NCBI GenBank assembly: GCA_029820915.1
Contig: JALGUI010000001.1
Span: 1 to 45,699 of the forward strand
Source: Candidatus Zipacnadia bacterium
GTDB lineage: Bacteria > Armatimonadota > Zipacnadia > Zipacnadales > UBA5352
Reading direction: 5' to 3'
DNA: 45,699 nt
Shown: positions 1 through 7,244 of the stretch, one piece after another
Layout of the letters: each line of letters begins with the position of its first letter
How positions within the stretch are numbered: position 1 is the first letter of the stretch
Made by a program: the position numbers and the translations under genes
Notes under the pieces: model-generated
Databases searched by the model: none
What the model was told of the DNA's origin: nothing
What the model saw: only the letters and a program-made list of their open reading frames with translations

Positions 1-563
1 CGCACCGTTCCCCGCACGCGCCCCCGGCAGCGCCGCGCGGTAATCATGCGCCCGGCCTCGTCGCCCAGCACCGCGAGGTAGGTCACCGCGAAGCCCGCCA
101 GCGCCGTGAAGGTTCGCGGCACGCCGAGGGACTGCGCGGCGCGCAGCAGATCCGCCGAGGTGGCCGTGCCGGCCAGCAGCGTGGCCGCGAGCAGCGCCAG
201 CAGGCACTTGCCGCCAACCGACAGCCAGAGGACCATCGCGTGGCGCGACAGGTCGTGCCCCGCCACCGGCCAGGCGTCACCCGCGCCGGCGGGGGGGATG
301 AGCGCGGCGGCGACGGCGCCGAGCACGAGGAAGGGCACAAGGATCACCGCCCGCTTCGCGATCCACCGCGCCGGAAGCCTCGACGCGGCGGCGACCGCGA
401 GGAGCATCACAGCATGGGCCGCCAGCAGCCACGTGCGCGCGAGTGGCGCCGCGAGGATCGCGGCGGTCAGCGCCACCGCGCACACCAGCTTCACCCGCGC
501 ATCGAGCCGATGCACGGGCGAGCCGAGGTGCGCCCAGGCGTCCAGCAGGTCGTGGGGGAGCAT
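1..563 (-). CDS. ECF transporter transmembrane component T (CbiQ/EcfT family), partial
   Basis: This is the membrane scaffold (T component) of an energy-coupling-factor importer, which links a substrate-binding S protein to ATPase subunits. The frame opens with MLPHDLLDAWAHLGSPVHRL and runs off the left edge after 187 codons, so the gene is 3'-truncated by the window. It shows several Leu/Ala/Val-rich membrane spans, and near the edge an ITARRCRGRVRG segment, which matches the Ala-Arg-Gly coupling motif that T components use to contact the ATPases. The start ATG lies one base after the stop of the S-component gene, so the two are almost certainly co-translated. The ATPase genes, if present, would lie beyond the edge. 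The substrate is not visible. Confidence 0.82.
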   Translation of the reverse strand, partial: MLPHDLLDAWAHLGSPVHRLDARVKLVCAVALTAAILAAPLARTWLLAAHAVMLLAVAAASRLPARWIAKRAVILVPFLVLGAVAAALIPPAGAGDAWPVAGHDLSRHAMVLWLSVGGKCLLALLAATLLAGTATSADLLRAAQSLGVPRTFTALAGFAVTYLAVLGDEAGRMITARRCRGRVRGTV

Positions 564-564
564 G

Positions 565-1173
565 TCAGTCCGCGCGCTCCGGCGTGGCGCGCCGGCGCCG
601 CTCCACCGCCGCCACCGCCGCCGGCACCGCGATGAGCTGCAGGATCAGGCCCGGGATGGCGGCGGCCGTCGCGGCCGGCACGTACGGCAGCGGTTGGCGC
701 ATCGGCGGGGGCAACGATGCCAGCACGTCCGCGGGCAGCAGGCTCACCGCGAGCAGGACCGTCAGCCCCAGCACCGCCCGGCCCGCCAGCAAGGTGAGCA
801 CCGTCGCCGGAATCACGTGCAGCCGCAGGCGCCGGTGCAGCAGGCTCGCGACCGCGCCCATCACGGTCAGCTCCGCGGCCATCAGCGGCAGGATGGGCAG
901 CACCGGCGGCATGCCCGTCAGCGCCGACGACAGCACCGGCGTGAGCAGCCCGACCGCCGCGGCGGTCCCCGGCGACACCAGCATTCCGCACACCAGCACC
1001 GGCAGGTACATCGGCAGGAAGATCGGCCCGAGCTTGCCGCCGCCGAGCGCATGGAAGCCGATCGGGATCACGATGCCAAGCGCGATGAACAGCCCACCGA
1101 GGCTCAGCTCGCGCGCCCACGCGAACTCCTCGGCGACCGTCGGCGCCCGCTTCTGGTTCGGATGCGCGCTCAT
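565..1173 (-). CDS. ECF transporter S component (substrate-specific subunit)
   Basis: This integral membrane protein of 202 residues would bind a vitamin or metal substrate and pass it to the ECF module. It begins MSAHPNQKRAP and has about six hydrophobic spans; the segment LLTPVLSSALTGMPPVLPIL is typical of ECF S components. The start is fixed by an ATGA overlap with the stop of the upstream prepilin-like gene, and the stop lies one base before the T-component start, so S and T form a tight unit. The specificity class is not clear from the sequence. A nikR gene 0.8 kb upstream makes nickel a possibility, but the protein lacks the N-terminal His motif of CbiM/NikM proteins. Metal transport is therefore only a guess. 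Confidence 0.8.
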   Translation of the reverse strand: MSAHPNQKRAPTVAEEFAWARELSLGGLFIALGIVIPIGFHALGGGKLGPIFLPMYLPVLVCGMLVSPGTAAAVGLLTPVLSSALTGMPPVLPILPLMAAELTVMGAVASLLHRRLRLHVIPATVLTLLAGRAVLGLTVLLAVSLLPADVLASLPPPMRQPLPYVPAATAAAIPGLILQLIAVPAAVAAVERRRRATPERAD

Positions 1174-1894
1174 GACGCCTCGTACTCCGTGTCCCAGTAT
1201 GTGCGCCACACGTCCTCCGCGACGGGCTGCGCGTCCGCCGGGATGACCGTCCCGTTCTCCTCCCGCTCGGTGTTCGAGTGGTACACGTCGGGCCGGAGCC
1301 ACTTGGCGTGCCCGTCGCCGAAGAGCACGTTCGACCCCTCGCCGTGGACGCGGCACACCGCCCACGCGAAGAGCACGTTCGACCCCTCGCCGTGGACGCG
1401 GCACACCGCCCACGCGTGCAGCGATCCGCCGCGATGCAGCGCCTTGTCGCCGTTGGGCGGGCCGGAGACGCAACGGTCCCACTCCACCGACAGGATCTTG
1501 TGGCTCGGGCCAGCGATCTGCGCCTGCGAGCGCGCCGCGAAGCCCGCCGCGGCGTTGCCGTCCACGGTCTCGAAATCGAACAACCCGCCGTTGTAGCCGT
1601 GACCGTAGAACCAGTCGAGCTGCGGCGCGGCCGGCTCGGGCAGCGCCACAGGTCGTGGTTCCTCATATACGGGTCGAGCCGCGTCTTCCACTGATAGGTG
1701 GGCGGATAGACCTCATCGTAGTCCGACGCGTACATCTCGAAGGCGAGCCCCTGCTGCTTCATGTTGCTTACGCAGGTGATGGCGCGAGCCTTGTCCCGCG
1801 CCCGCGCGAACACCGGGAACAGGATCGCGGCGAGGATGGCGATGATGGCGATGACGACCAGCAGCTCAATCAGCGTGAAGCCGCTGCGTGTCAT
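1170..1894 (-). pseudogene. Prepilin-like (type II pseudopilin, DUF1559-like) gene, frameshifted
   Basis: The N-terminal frame starts MTRSGFTLIELLVVIAIIAI, a prepilin signal (G/F cleavage, Glu+5) and hydrophobic helix, followed by FARARDKAR and the MYASDYDEVYPPTY segment usual in this family. The reading continues to NHDLWRCP, then jumps to a frame carrying EPAAPQLDWFYGHGYNG and the family-type end SNVLFGDGHAKWL. One missing base in the run at 1636-1642 would join the halves (TGC CCC GAG). The C-terminal half also carries an exact 48-bp in-frame tandem duplication (1321-1416) that repeats 16 residues beside the final GDGH. The 3' end overlaps the ECF S gene by ATGA. It may be a decaying gene, or an intact gene hit by a sequencing or assembly error. 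Confidence 0.75.
1321..1416. repeat. 48-bp direct tandem duplication inside the prepilin-like gene
   Basis: Two exact head-to-tail copies lie at 1321-1368 and 1369-1416. The unit is a multiple of three, so it adds 16 residues (AWAVCRVHGEGSNVLF twice) without shifting the frame. Identity of the copies implies recent slippage or an assembly duplication. Confidence 0.95.
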
Positions 1895-1944
1895 GACGGC
1901 ACCTCGTTCGTGCCATGATTCGCAATATCGTGCTATCAGCGGGC

Positions 1945-1966
1945 AGAAGAAAAGGCCGCTACGGCC
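1945..1966 (-). terminator. Candidate rho-independent terminator of nikR
   Basis: On the minus strand GGCCG-TAG-CGGCC is followed by TTTTCTTCT. The stop codon of nikR forms the three-base loop. The stem is short (5-6 bp) but GC-only and the T-rich tail is clear. It would separate nikR from the prepilin/ECF genes. Confidence 0.5.
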
Positions 1967-2369
1967 CGATGGCGGTGCGGGTCAGCTCCCCATGCTTCAC
2001 CCCGCGCGTGCTGATCATGCGGTCGGCCAGCCGGCGGATCTCGGCCGCCGTCCCCCGCACCACGATGACCTCGGCGCAGTTGTGATGGTCGAGGTGCACG
2101 TGCGTCGTGCAGATGACCGCGGCTTCCGCGTCGTGCTGCATCTGCGTCAGCCCGCTGACGAGGTCGGGCACGTGGTGGTCGTAGATCAGCGTGATAGTGC
2201 CGACCACGTCGCCCTCGGGCTGCTCCCACCGGCGCTCAACCAGGTACCTGCGGGCCAGGTCGCGCACGGCCTCCGACCGGTTGGCGTAGCTTGCGTCCGC
2301 GATCGCCCGGTCGAACTCGTCGAGCAACTCAGCCGGCATCGACACGCCGAATCGCTCAAGCTCGCTCAT
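1959..2369 (-). CDS. nikR: Nickel-responsive transcriptional regulator NikR
   Basis: The 136-residue protein has the NikR layout: an N-terminal ribbon-helix-helix DNA-binding part (MSELERFGVSMPAELLDEFD, then NRSEAVRDLARR) and a C-terminal ACT-like metal-binding part. The ligand-type residues are visible in YDHHVP and in the THVHLDHHNCAEVIVVRG stretch, where H-x-H and a Cys sit as expected for the square-planar nickel site. MSELERF is preferred as the start over an ATG 19 codons upstream, because the upstream stretch is unlike the family and covers a likely operator. The gene faces the same way as the ECF genes downstream and may control them, although a hairpin lies between. Confidence 0.92.
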   Translation of the reverse strand: MSELERFGVSMPAELLDEFDRAIADASYANRSEAVRDLARRYLVERRWEQPEGDVVGTITLIYDHHVPDLVSGLTQMQHDAEAAVICTTHVHLDHHNCAEVIVVRGTAAEIRRLADRMISTRGVKHGELTRTAIGP

Positions 2370-2380
2370 CTCGCCACCTC

Positions 2381-2407
2381 GTGTCACGACTGGCAAAAGC
2401 GTAGCAC
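2381..2407. promoter_or_regulatory. Candidate NikR operator upstream of nikR
   Basis: GTGTCAC-N13-GTAGCAC is an imperfect inverted repeat 12 bases before the nikR start. It resembles the GTGTTAC-N13/14-GTAACAC form I recall for NikR sites outside enterobacteria. A second, wider inverted repeat overlaps it (2382-2391 and 2416-2425, TGTCACGACT against AGTCGTGTCA, one mismatch). Either could serve autoregulation. The match is by eye. Confidence 0.35.
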
Positions 2408-2445
2408 AGATCGGGAGTCGTGTCAAACACAGGGACCAGGCCGGC

Positions 2446-3099
2446 TCAGCGCGGGAAGCGGTTGGTGATGACGACGCCCAGCGTGGCGATCGCGATGCGC
2501 AGGTCCAGGCCGAGCGACAGGCCGTGCACGTACTCGCGATCGTAGCTCAGCTTTTCGGCCACGTCCGCGACGCAGGTGTCCGAGGGCCGATGCACCTGGG
2601 CCCAGCCGCTGATCCCGGGGCGCACCAACAGCCGCTCATCGTAGCTCGGCAGATGCCGGCGCAGGCGGCCGACGAAGTGCGGCCGCTCCGGGCGTGGCCC
2701 GATCAGGCTCATGTCGCCGCGCAGCACGCACCAGAGTTGCGGCAGCTCGTCGATGCGGAAACGCCGCAGCAGCCGACCCAGGGGCGTCACGCGCGGATCC
2801 CTCGGCGCGGCCCACACCGGGCCCGTCTCGCGCTCGGCGTCGGGAACCATGGTGCGCACCTTGACGAAGGTGAACTCCCTGCCGCCCAGCCCCACCCGTC
2901 TCTGCACGTAGAGCACGGAGCCTGGCGAGGTCAGCTTGGTAGCGACCGCCGCCAGGCCCATCGCCAGCAGTGCGCCGGGGAGGAGGATGAGGGCGCCGAG
3001 GACGTCGAGCGCGCGCTTGGGCGCGCCCGCGTAGGGACTGCGAGGTCCCGCGGCGGTGACGGCGCTTCGGGCCTCCATTGTGCTGGCGGGATGGTCCAT
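2446..3099 (-). CDS. Sugar-1-phosphate transferase to undecaprenyl phosphate (monotopic phosphoglycosyl transferase)
   Basis: This enzyme would move a sugar-1-phosphate from a nucleotide sugar to undecaprenyl phosphate, the first membrane step of exopolysaccharide or glycan assembly. The 217-residue product has one N-terminal hydrophobic hairpin (KRALDVLGALILLPGALLAM), then FVKVRTMVPDAE, RRFRIDELPQLW (the catalytic Asp-Glu pair), GDMSLIGPRPERP and RPGISGWAQV, all hallmarks of the WcaJ/PglC family. It is the short form without the extra membrane helices. The start is uncertain: the ATG at 3099 is used here, a GTG at 3126 sits too close to a GGGGGAGA stretch, and an ATG at 3078 is also possible. 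It follows the phosphodiesterase gene by 124 bases. Confidence 0.88.
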   Translation of the reverse strand: MDHPASTMEARSAVTAAGPRSPYAGAPKRALDVLGALILLPGALLAMGLAAVATKLTSPGSVLYVQRRVGLGGREFTFVKVRTMVPDAERETGPVWAAPRDPRVTPLGRLLRRFRIDELPQLWCVLRGDMSLIGPRPERPHFVGRLRRHLPSYDERLLVRPGISGWAQVHRPSDTCVADVAEKLSYDREYVHGLSLGLDLRIAIATLGVVITNRFPR

Positions 3100-3223
3100 C
3101 GCTGTCAAGCTCGTGATAGGCTTCACTCTCCCCCGCCGGGCCTTCGTACGCAGCCGCGACCCGCGCAGTGGCGTCCGTGCGGCCCTTCGCCGCGCGGGCC
3201 GCCCCGTCCTGCCTCCGCAAGAG

Positions 3224-4573
3224 CTATGCCATCGCTCGCCCGTCCAGCCCCTCCGGCGGCTCCTCGCCCAGCAGTGAGAGCGCCGTCGGCGCGCCGTCCT
3301 CCACGCGTGGCGTGCCGTCCTGGAACTGACGGCCGCGCACCAGCCAGAAGGCGTCGCCGTAGGTGTGCATGCCCGTGATCGGGCTGCTCGTGAACAGCTC
3401 ATCGCCCGTCAGCGAGCTCTTGAGGTCGTAGCCGTCACGTGGGATCGCCAGCAGGTCGGGCGCGCGGTCGAGCGCGTCGCCGTGGAATACCTCCTCGCGG
3501 CGCCGGACCGCCTCCAGCACCGGCTCGCCGCTGTCGGGGTCGGCCAGCTCCATCAGCCCCGCGATGATCTCATCGCGCAGCGCCTCGTACTCGTCGCCCG
3601 GCTCGACGCCCCCCTGCGGCTCGCGCCCGCGCAGGTTCACGTAGATCCGCCCGGGGGTCATCGAGAACGCGCGCGTGCTCGCGTCAGCCTGGGTGAGCTT
3701 CGCGTCTTCGGAGGCCGGCACGCCGAGGTAGCCGCGCTCGCGCAGCCACACGTCGATGTTGATCTCGTGCACCGTGCGCGTGAAGCCGTGGTCGCTCAGC
3801 AACAGAAGCTCCGCGTCGTCACCCGCGGCCCGCGCGATCTCGCCCACCGCGGCGTCCACTGCGGCGTAGTAGTCCACGAAGCGCGGCGCGTAGTCCGGAT
3901 CGCCATCGTCCCACTCCGCCCACATGAAGTGATTGATGCGGTCCGTGCCCATGACGTGTACCATGGCGTAGGACCACGGCTCGCGCGACAGCAGCTCCGT
4001 CGCTCCCGCCACGCGGCCCTTCAGCGTTGCGTCCAGATCCTGCAGCAGCAGGTCCAGCGATTTGCGCGCCTGCCACGGATCGATGTCGATGCGGTAGCCG
4101 AGGCGCCCGAGCCGCGCCGCCAGCTCGGGCGGATGCGTCGCGCCCTCGAGCTTCGGCGCCAGGAAGCCGCCGACCAGCAGGCCGTTGACCTCCGGTGGCG
4201 GCGAGGTCACGGGCACGTTCATGATGATGACGCGGTGCCCGCGCTCGCCCAGCGTCCGCCAGACCTGCGGCGAGCGCACGTAGCGGCTGCCGGTGATGTA
4301 GTGCCGGTAGGAGCCGGGCTCGCGGTCGATGAAGCCGAAGACCCCGTGCCCGCCGGGGTTGACGCCCGTCACAAACGAGGTCCAGGCCGTGCACGACACG
4401 GTCGGCTGCGTGGACTCCGCCGGGCGCAGGTCGCCCGACGCGGCGATCTCCGCCAGGTTCGGCATCACGCCACGCCCGATCAGCTCGGTCAGCAACGAGT
4501 GGGGCACGCCGTCCAGGCCGATGACCAGGACGCGCGGCCCCGAGGCCCGGCGCCGTCGCAGGAAGTCCAGCAC
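3224..4573 (-). CDS. Alkaline-phosphatase-superfamily phosphodiesterase (type I phosphodiesterase/nucleotide pyrophosphatase-like)
   Basis: The 449-residue protein would be a two-metal phosphohydrolase. Metal and nucleophile positions appear in order: VLVIGLDGVP (first Asp), QPTVSCTAWTSFVTGVNPG (nucleophile region), MGTDRINHFMW (Asp/His), LLLLSDHGF (Asp-His) and GMHTYGDAF (last His). No signal peptide is present, so it is probably cytoplasmic. The GTG at 4573, two bases after the cysC stop, is chosen as the start; the codon before it in the same frame (GTA) cannot start. The coupling to sat-cysC suggests a substrate among sulfated or adenylylated nucleotides, or the glycan made by the next gene, but the sequence alone does not fix it. 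Confidence 0.85.
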   Translation of the reverse strand: MLDFLRRRRASGPRVLVIGLDGVPHSLLTELIGRGVMPNLAEIAASGDLRPAESTQPTVSCTAWTSFVTGVNPGGHGVFGFIDREPGSYRHYITGSRYVRSPQVWRTLGERGHRVIIMNVPVTSPPPEVNGLLVGGFLAPKLEGATHPPELAARLGRLGYRIDIDPWQARKSLDLLLQDLDATLKGRVAGATELLSREPWSYAMVHVMGTDRINHFMWAEWDDGDPDYAPRFVDYYAAVDAAVGEIARAAGDDAELLLLSDHGFTRTVHEINIDVWLRERGYLGVPASEDAKLTQADASTRAFSMTPGRIYVNLRGREPQGGVEPGDEYEALRDEIIAGLMELADPDSGEPVLEAVRRREEVFHGDALDRAPDLLAIPRDGYDLKSSLTGDELFTSSPITGMHTYGDAFWLVRGRQFQDGTPRVEDGAPTALSLLGEEPPEGLDGRAMA

Positions 4574-4575
4574 GG

Positions 4576-5133
4576 TTACTCGCCTGCCTCCCTCAGCGCC
4601 GGCTCGACCTGCAGGTGGCCCAGCTCGACGAGCTTGGCCATGACCGCGTCGATGCACTCATCGACGGAACTCTCGGCGCTCCTCACGTGGACCTCCGGGC
4701 TCGCCGGCGCCTCATAGGGCTGGTGCATGCCGGCGATATCGCTGACCTCACCGCGGGCCGCACGGGCGTACAGGCCCTTGGGGTCGCGCTCCTGACAGAC
4801 CTCCAGCGGACAGTCAACCCATACCTCGACGAACTTCTCGCACCACTCGCGCCCACGGTCTCGGTAGGCCCGCTTGGGCGCCACGGCCGCGATCATCACG
4901 TTCGCGCCGTAGCCCGCCAGCTTCTCGGCGAACCAGGCCAGGCGCTTGGTGTTCTCGTTGCGCGCCTCCTCCGTATAGCCCAGGTTCGGGCTCAGGTTCG
5001 TGCGCACCTCGTCGGCGTCGAGATTCTCGACCGGCAGGCCCATCGCCTCAAGGCGCTCCTGCACGGCGGCCGCCAGTGTTGACTTGCCCGACGCGGGAAT
5101 CCCAGTGAACCAGATGACGATGCCCTTCTTCAT
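4576..5133 (-). CDS. cysC: Adenylyl-sulfate (APS) kinase
   Basis: CysC phosphorylates APS to PAPS, the activated sulfate donor. The 185-residue protein has the P-loop GIPASGKST at residues 10-18, the ENLDADEVRTNLSPNLGYT segment, ENTKRLAWFAEKL, VWVDCPLEVCQERDPKGLYA and the late GMHQPYEAP loop. All are expected of APS kinases. MKKGIVIWF is taken as the start because AAGGAG lies six bases before it; an upstream ATG would add 12 unlikely residues. It follows sat by 32 bases and precedes the phosphodiesterase by two, so the three are one operon. No PAPS reductase is nearby, which fits use of PAPS for sulfation rather than reduction. Confidence 0.96.
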   Translation of the reverse strand: MKKGIVIWFTGIPASGKSTLAAAVQERLEAMGLPVENLDADEVRTNLSPNLGYTEEARNENTKRLAWFAEKLAGYGANVMIAAVAPKRAYRDRGREWCEKFVEVWVDCPLEVCQERDPKGLYARAARGEVSDIAGMHQPYEAPASPEVHVRSAESSVDECIDAVMAKLVELGHLQVEPALREAGE

Positions 5134-5165
5134 TGCGTTCTCCTTGCGCTGCGCGGTGCGGTGCG

Positions 5166-6320
5166 TCACGACACGAACGGCTCGTCGAACCGCTGGATGG
5201 TCTCGAAGACCTCGGTGCGCATGACCTCCGGCCGCGGCGGCGTCCCGCTCCGGATCATCTCGCGGAGCTCGGTGCCGGAGAACGACAGGCAGGTCTCGCC
5301 CTCGTGCGGGCAGGTCCGGTTGCTGGCCACGCGCCCGCAGGTGCAGCAGTACCAGAAGTCGCCGCGGATCGTGATGGGCTGGATCTCCAGCTCATCGGCC
5401 ATCGCCTCGAACTTCTCGATGGCCTCCTCCTCGCCGTAGTAGTCGCCCACCCCGGCGTGGTCGCGGCCGATGATGATGTGTGTGCAACCGTAGTTCTTGC
5501 GCATGATCCCGTGCAGGATCGCTTCCTTCGGGCCCGCGTAGCGCATCTCGGTCGGCAGGATGTTCAGGAACACGTGATCGGGGTGGAAGTAGCCCCCGAT
5601 CAGCGCCTCGTAGGCCGCGAGGATCACCTCGTCGCGGTAGTCGCCCGGCTTCTTCTTGCCGATGACCGGCTGGATCATCAGCGCATCCACCAGCCCCAGC
5701 ACCGTCTTCTGCAGGTCCTCGTGGCCCGCGTGCGGCACGTTGCGCGTCTGGAAGGCGCACACCGTGCGCCACCCGCGCTCCCCGAACACCTCGCGCGTCT
5801 CCGCCGGGAACAGGTTGTGCGCGGCGAACGGCCCGCGGTCATTGTCGATCAGGTCCACGGTGCCCGCCACTGCGTAGTCGCCGCGCGCGTGGTAGCCCGC
5901 AACGCCCGGGTGCGCCAGGTCGCCGGTGCCGAACACAGACTCGGCAGCGGCGGCCTTGTCCCACTCGAAGACCTCGTGCACGGCCATCAGCGCGACCGGC
6001 CGGTCCCGATCGGACTCGGCCGTCAGGATGACCTCCTGTCCCGCCTGCACCGCCGCGGGGTCCTCGACCGTGAGGAAGATCGGGATGGTGAAGATCGTCC
6101 CGTCAGCCAACCGCTCATCATCCACGATCCCCTTGAACTCATCACTCGTGACGAAGCCCTCCAGCGGGCTGAAGACGCCACGCGCGATGTTGCGCGCGTC
6201 ACCCGCGATCTCGTCGGCAACAACCAGCCTGGGCAGGCCGGCCGCGCGCATCATCGCCTGCTCGCGGGCCTCCCCGACCAGTGTGCGGTCCACCAGCTTT
6301 CCCCCGTGTGCCGCGATCAT
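5166..6320 (-). CDS. sat: Sulfate adenylyltransferase (ATP sulfurylase)
   Basis: Sat makes APS from sulfate and ATP. The 384-residue protein carries the single-chain Sat motifs: GVFSPLEGFV near residue 50, CAFQTRNVPHAGHE (the QxRN-HxxH ATP-binding motif), GRDHAGVGDYYG, and FSGTELREMIRSGTPPR near the end. A short Cys/His cluster (YCCTCGRVASNRTCPHEGE) close to the C-terminus matches the zinc-binding loop of the bacterial and archaeal homodimeric form. It is the first gene of the sat-cysC-phosphodiesterase operon. The upstream AGGAAGGAG stretch lies 13 bases from the ATG, longer than usual, so the exact start is slightly uncertain. Confidence 0.96.
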   Translation of the reverse strand: MIAAHGGKLVDRTLVGEAREQAMMRAAGLPRLVVADEIAGDARNIARGVFSPLEGFVTSDEFKGIVDDERLADGTIFTIPIFLTVEDPAAVQAGQEVILTAESDRDRPVALMAVHEVFEWDKAAAAESVFGTGDLAHPGVAGYHARGDYAVAGTVDLIDNDRGPFAAHNLFPAETREVFGERGWRTVCAFQTRNVPHAGHEDLQKTVLGLVDALMIQPVIGKKKPGDYRDEVILAAYEALIGGYFHPDHVFLNILPTEMRYAGPKEAILHGIMRKNYGCTHIIIGRDHAGVGDYYGEEEAIEKFEAMADELEIQPITIRGDFWYCCTCGRVASNRTCPHEGETCLSFSGTELREMIRSGTPPRPEVMRTEVFETIQRFDEPFVS

Positions 6321-6366
6321 GGCTGTGCTCGTGCTCCTTCCTGGCGTCGCGAAGTCGGTCCGAGAG

Positions 6367-6395
6367 AGCTTACACTATTATAAGAGTGTCGTCAA
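6367..6395 (-). promoter_or_regulatory. Candidate promoter region of the sat operon with overlapping inverted repeat
   Basis: On the minus strand TTGACG is followed after 17 bases by TAAGCT, and a perfect TATAAT lies inside that spacer (6377-6382), where it lacks a well-placed -35. A perfect 5-bp inverted repeat ACACT-N8-AGTGT (6372-6389) covers the TATAAT box and could bind a repressor. Which hexamer is used cannot be settled by eye. Confidence 0.4.
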
Positions 6396-6941
6396 GAGTC
6401 AGCCCCGAGTGGGTCTGACCGAACTGGGCAGGTAGGTTCGCCCCCGGCCCGCTCGCTGGAAGGGCACAGGCCTCCTCCCCCGTCCCGAGCTGCGCTCAGC
6501 ACGGCCGCTCCCTTAACGGAGCGCGTCAAGTCGGAGTGTTCCTGTTTCAGCACGAGGGAGACGGCTACCTCGGCCCCGTCCGGTGTCGTTATTGTGGGAC
6601 AGGCATTCCTGCCTGTCAGACATTAGTGCCGTCCATTCTTGGCTGTCGCCCTTCAGCCATCTCGATGACCGCACGGCATTGACGGGCACGGCATTGACAG
6701 GCCCGGTCGCTTGCGACTGGCGGAATGCCTGTCCTACATGGAGGACGCATGGCATCCTCACGGCGGCGAAAGAGGGGTAGCGGGGCGAACGACGGCGACG
6801 GCAACAGCTTCCCCCCCCAAGGGGGAGGAGGCTGCGCAGCAGCCGGAGGGGGTGAGGAAGCCGTTGGCCGTCGCGGTCTATATACTGAGATCGGTCACAC
6901 CCCCCCGAATGGACCTCAATCGAACAACTATTCGGATGGCC
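6396..6941. other. Gene-free spacer between sat and the small plus-strand genes, rich in palindromes
   Basis: No convincing coding frame is visible on either strand. The stretch holds a hairpin GACAGGCA-TTCC-TGCCTGTC (6598-6617), an inverted partner of its left arm at 6722-6735, and a GC-rich palindromic block at about 6810-6866 containing CCCCCCCAAGGGGG and GGCTGC-GCA-GCAGCC. These look like REP-type extragenic palindromes rather than genes. Confidence 0.6.
6596..6735. repeat. REP/MITE-like inverted-repeat unit
   Basis: GGGACAGGCATTCC at 6596-6609 is matched in inverted orientation by GGAATGCCTGTCCT at 6722-6735 (13 of 14 bases). The left arm also forms its own perfect 8-bp hairpin at 6598-6617. 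About 110 bases of non-coding sequence lie between the arms. The layout fits a small non-autonomous palindromic element; no transposase is linked. Confidence 0.5.
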
Positions 6942-6970
6942 TTGACTCAGCACGGCCTCGCCCGTATACT
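6942..6970 (+). promoter_or_regulatory. Sigma-70-type promoter for the small plus-strand genes
   Basis: TTGACT and TATACT are separated by exactly 17 bases. Transcription would start near 6977, about 43 bases before the GTG of the small membrane-peptide gene. Confidence 0.7.
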
Positions 6971-7019
6971 GCGAACTGCTGTTCGACAAGCGCGCCGCGC
7001 ACGCAGAGGAGACGACACC

Positions 7020-7160
7020 GTGGAACACCTGCTGACGAACTTCACCGGGCTCGACATGGCCCTCTGTCTCGTGCTTCTCGTGCTCTACCTCCGCCAGGAG
7101 GGGACGCCGCCTCAAGCCGATCACCAACAAGGAGGGCTGGACACGCACGGCGCAGACTGA
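7020..7160 (+). CDS. Small membrane peptide of unknown function (46 residues)
   Basis: A GTG start at 7020 is preceded by GAGGAGA with seven bases of spacing, and a well-formed promoter lies about 50 bases upstream. The product has a polar start (VEHLLTNFTGLD), one hydrophobic span (MALCLVLLVLYL), and a polar, Gln/Gly-rich tail ending THGAD. That is a single-pass small membrane protein layout. I recognise no family. It is followed 84 bases later by a lipoprotein gene with its own ribosome-binding site, and the two probably share a transcript. It is too short to exclude chance by length alone; promoter plus ribosome-binding site carry the case. Confidence 0.55.
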   Translation: MEHLLTNFTGLDMALCLVLLVLYLRQEGTPPQADHQQGGLDTHGAD

Positions 7161-7244
7161 TAGGATAGAGGGGAGGACTCGCGGGCGCACTGGGCGAACA
7201 CCCATGCGCGGCGACCAACAAGCCAGGCTGAGGGGAGAAGTGCC

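Noticed and set aside
6377..6395. TTGACG and TATAAT as one sat promoter
   Set aside because: They are only 7 bases apart on the minus strand, too close for one sigma-70 promoter; they can only belong to different candidate pairs.
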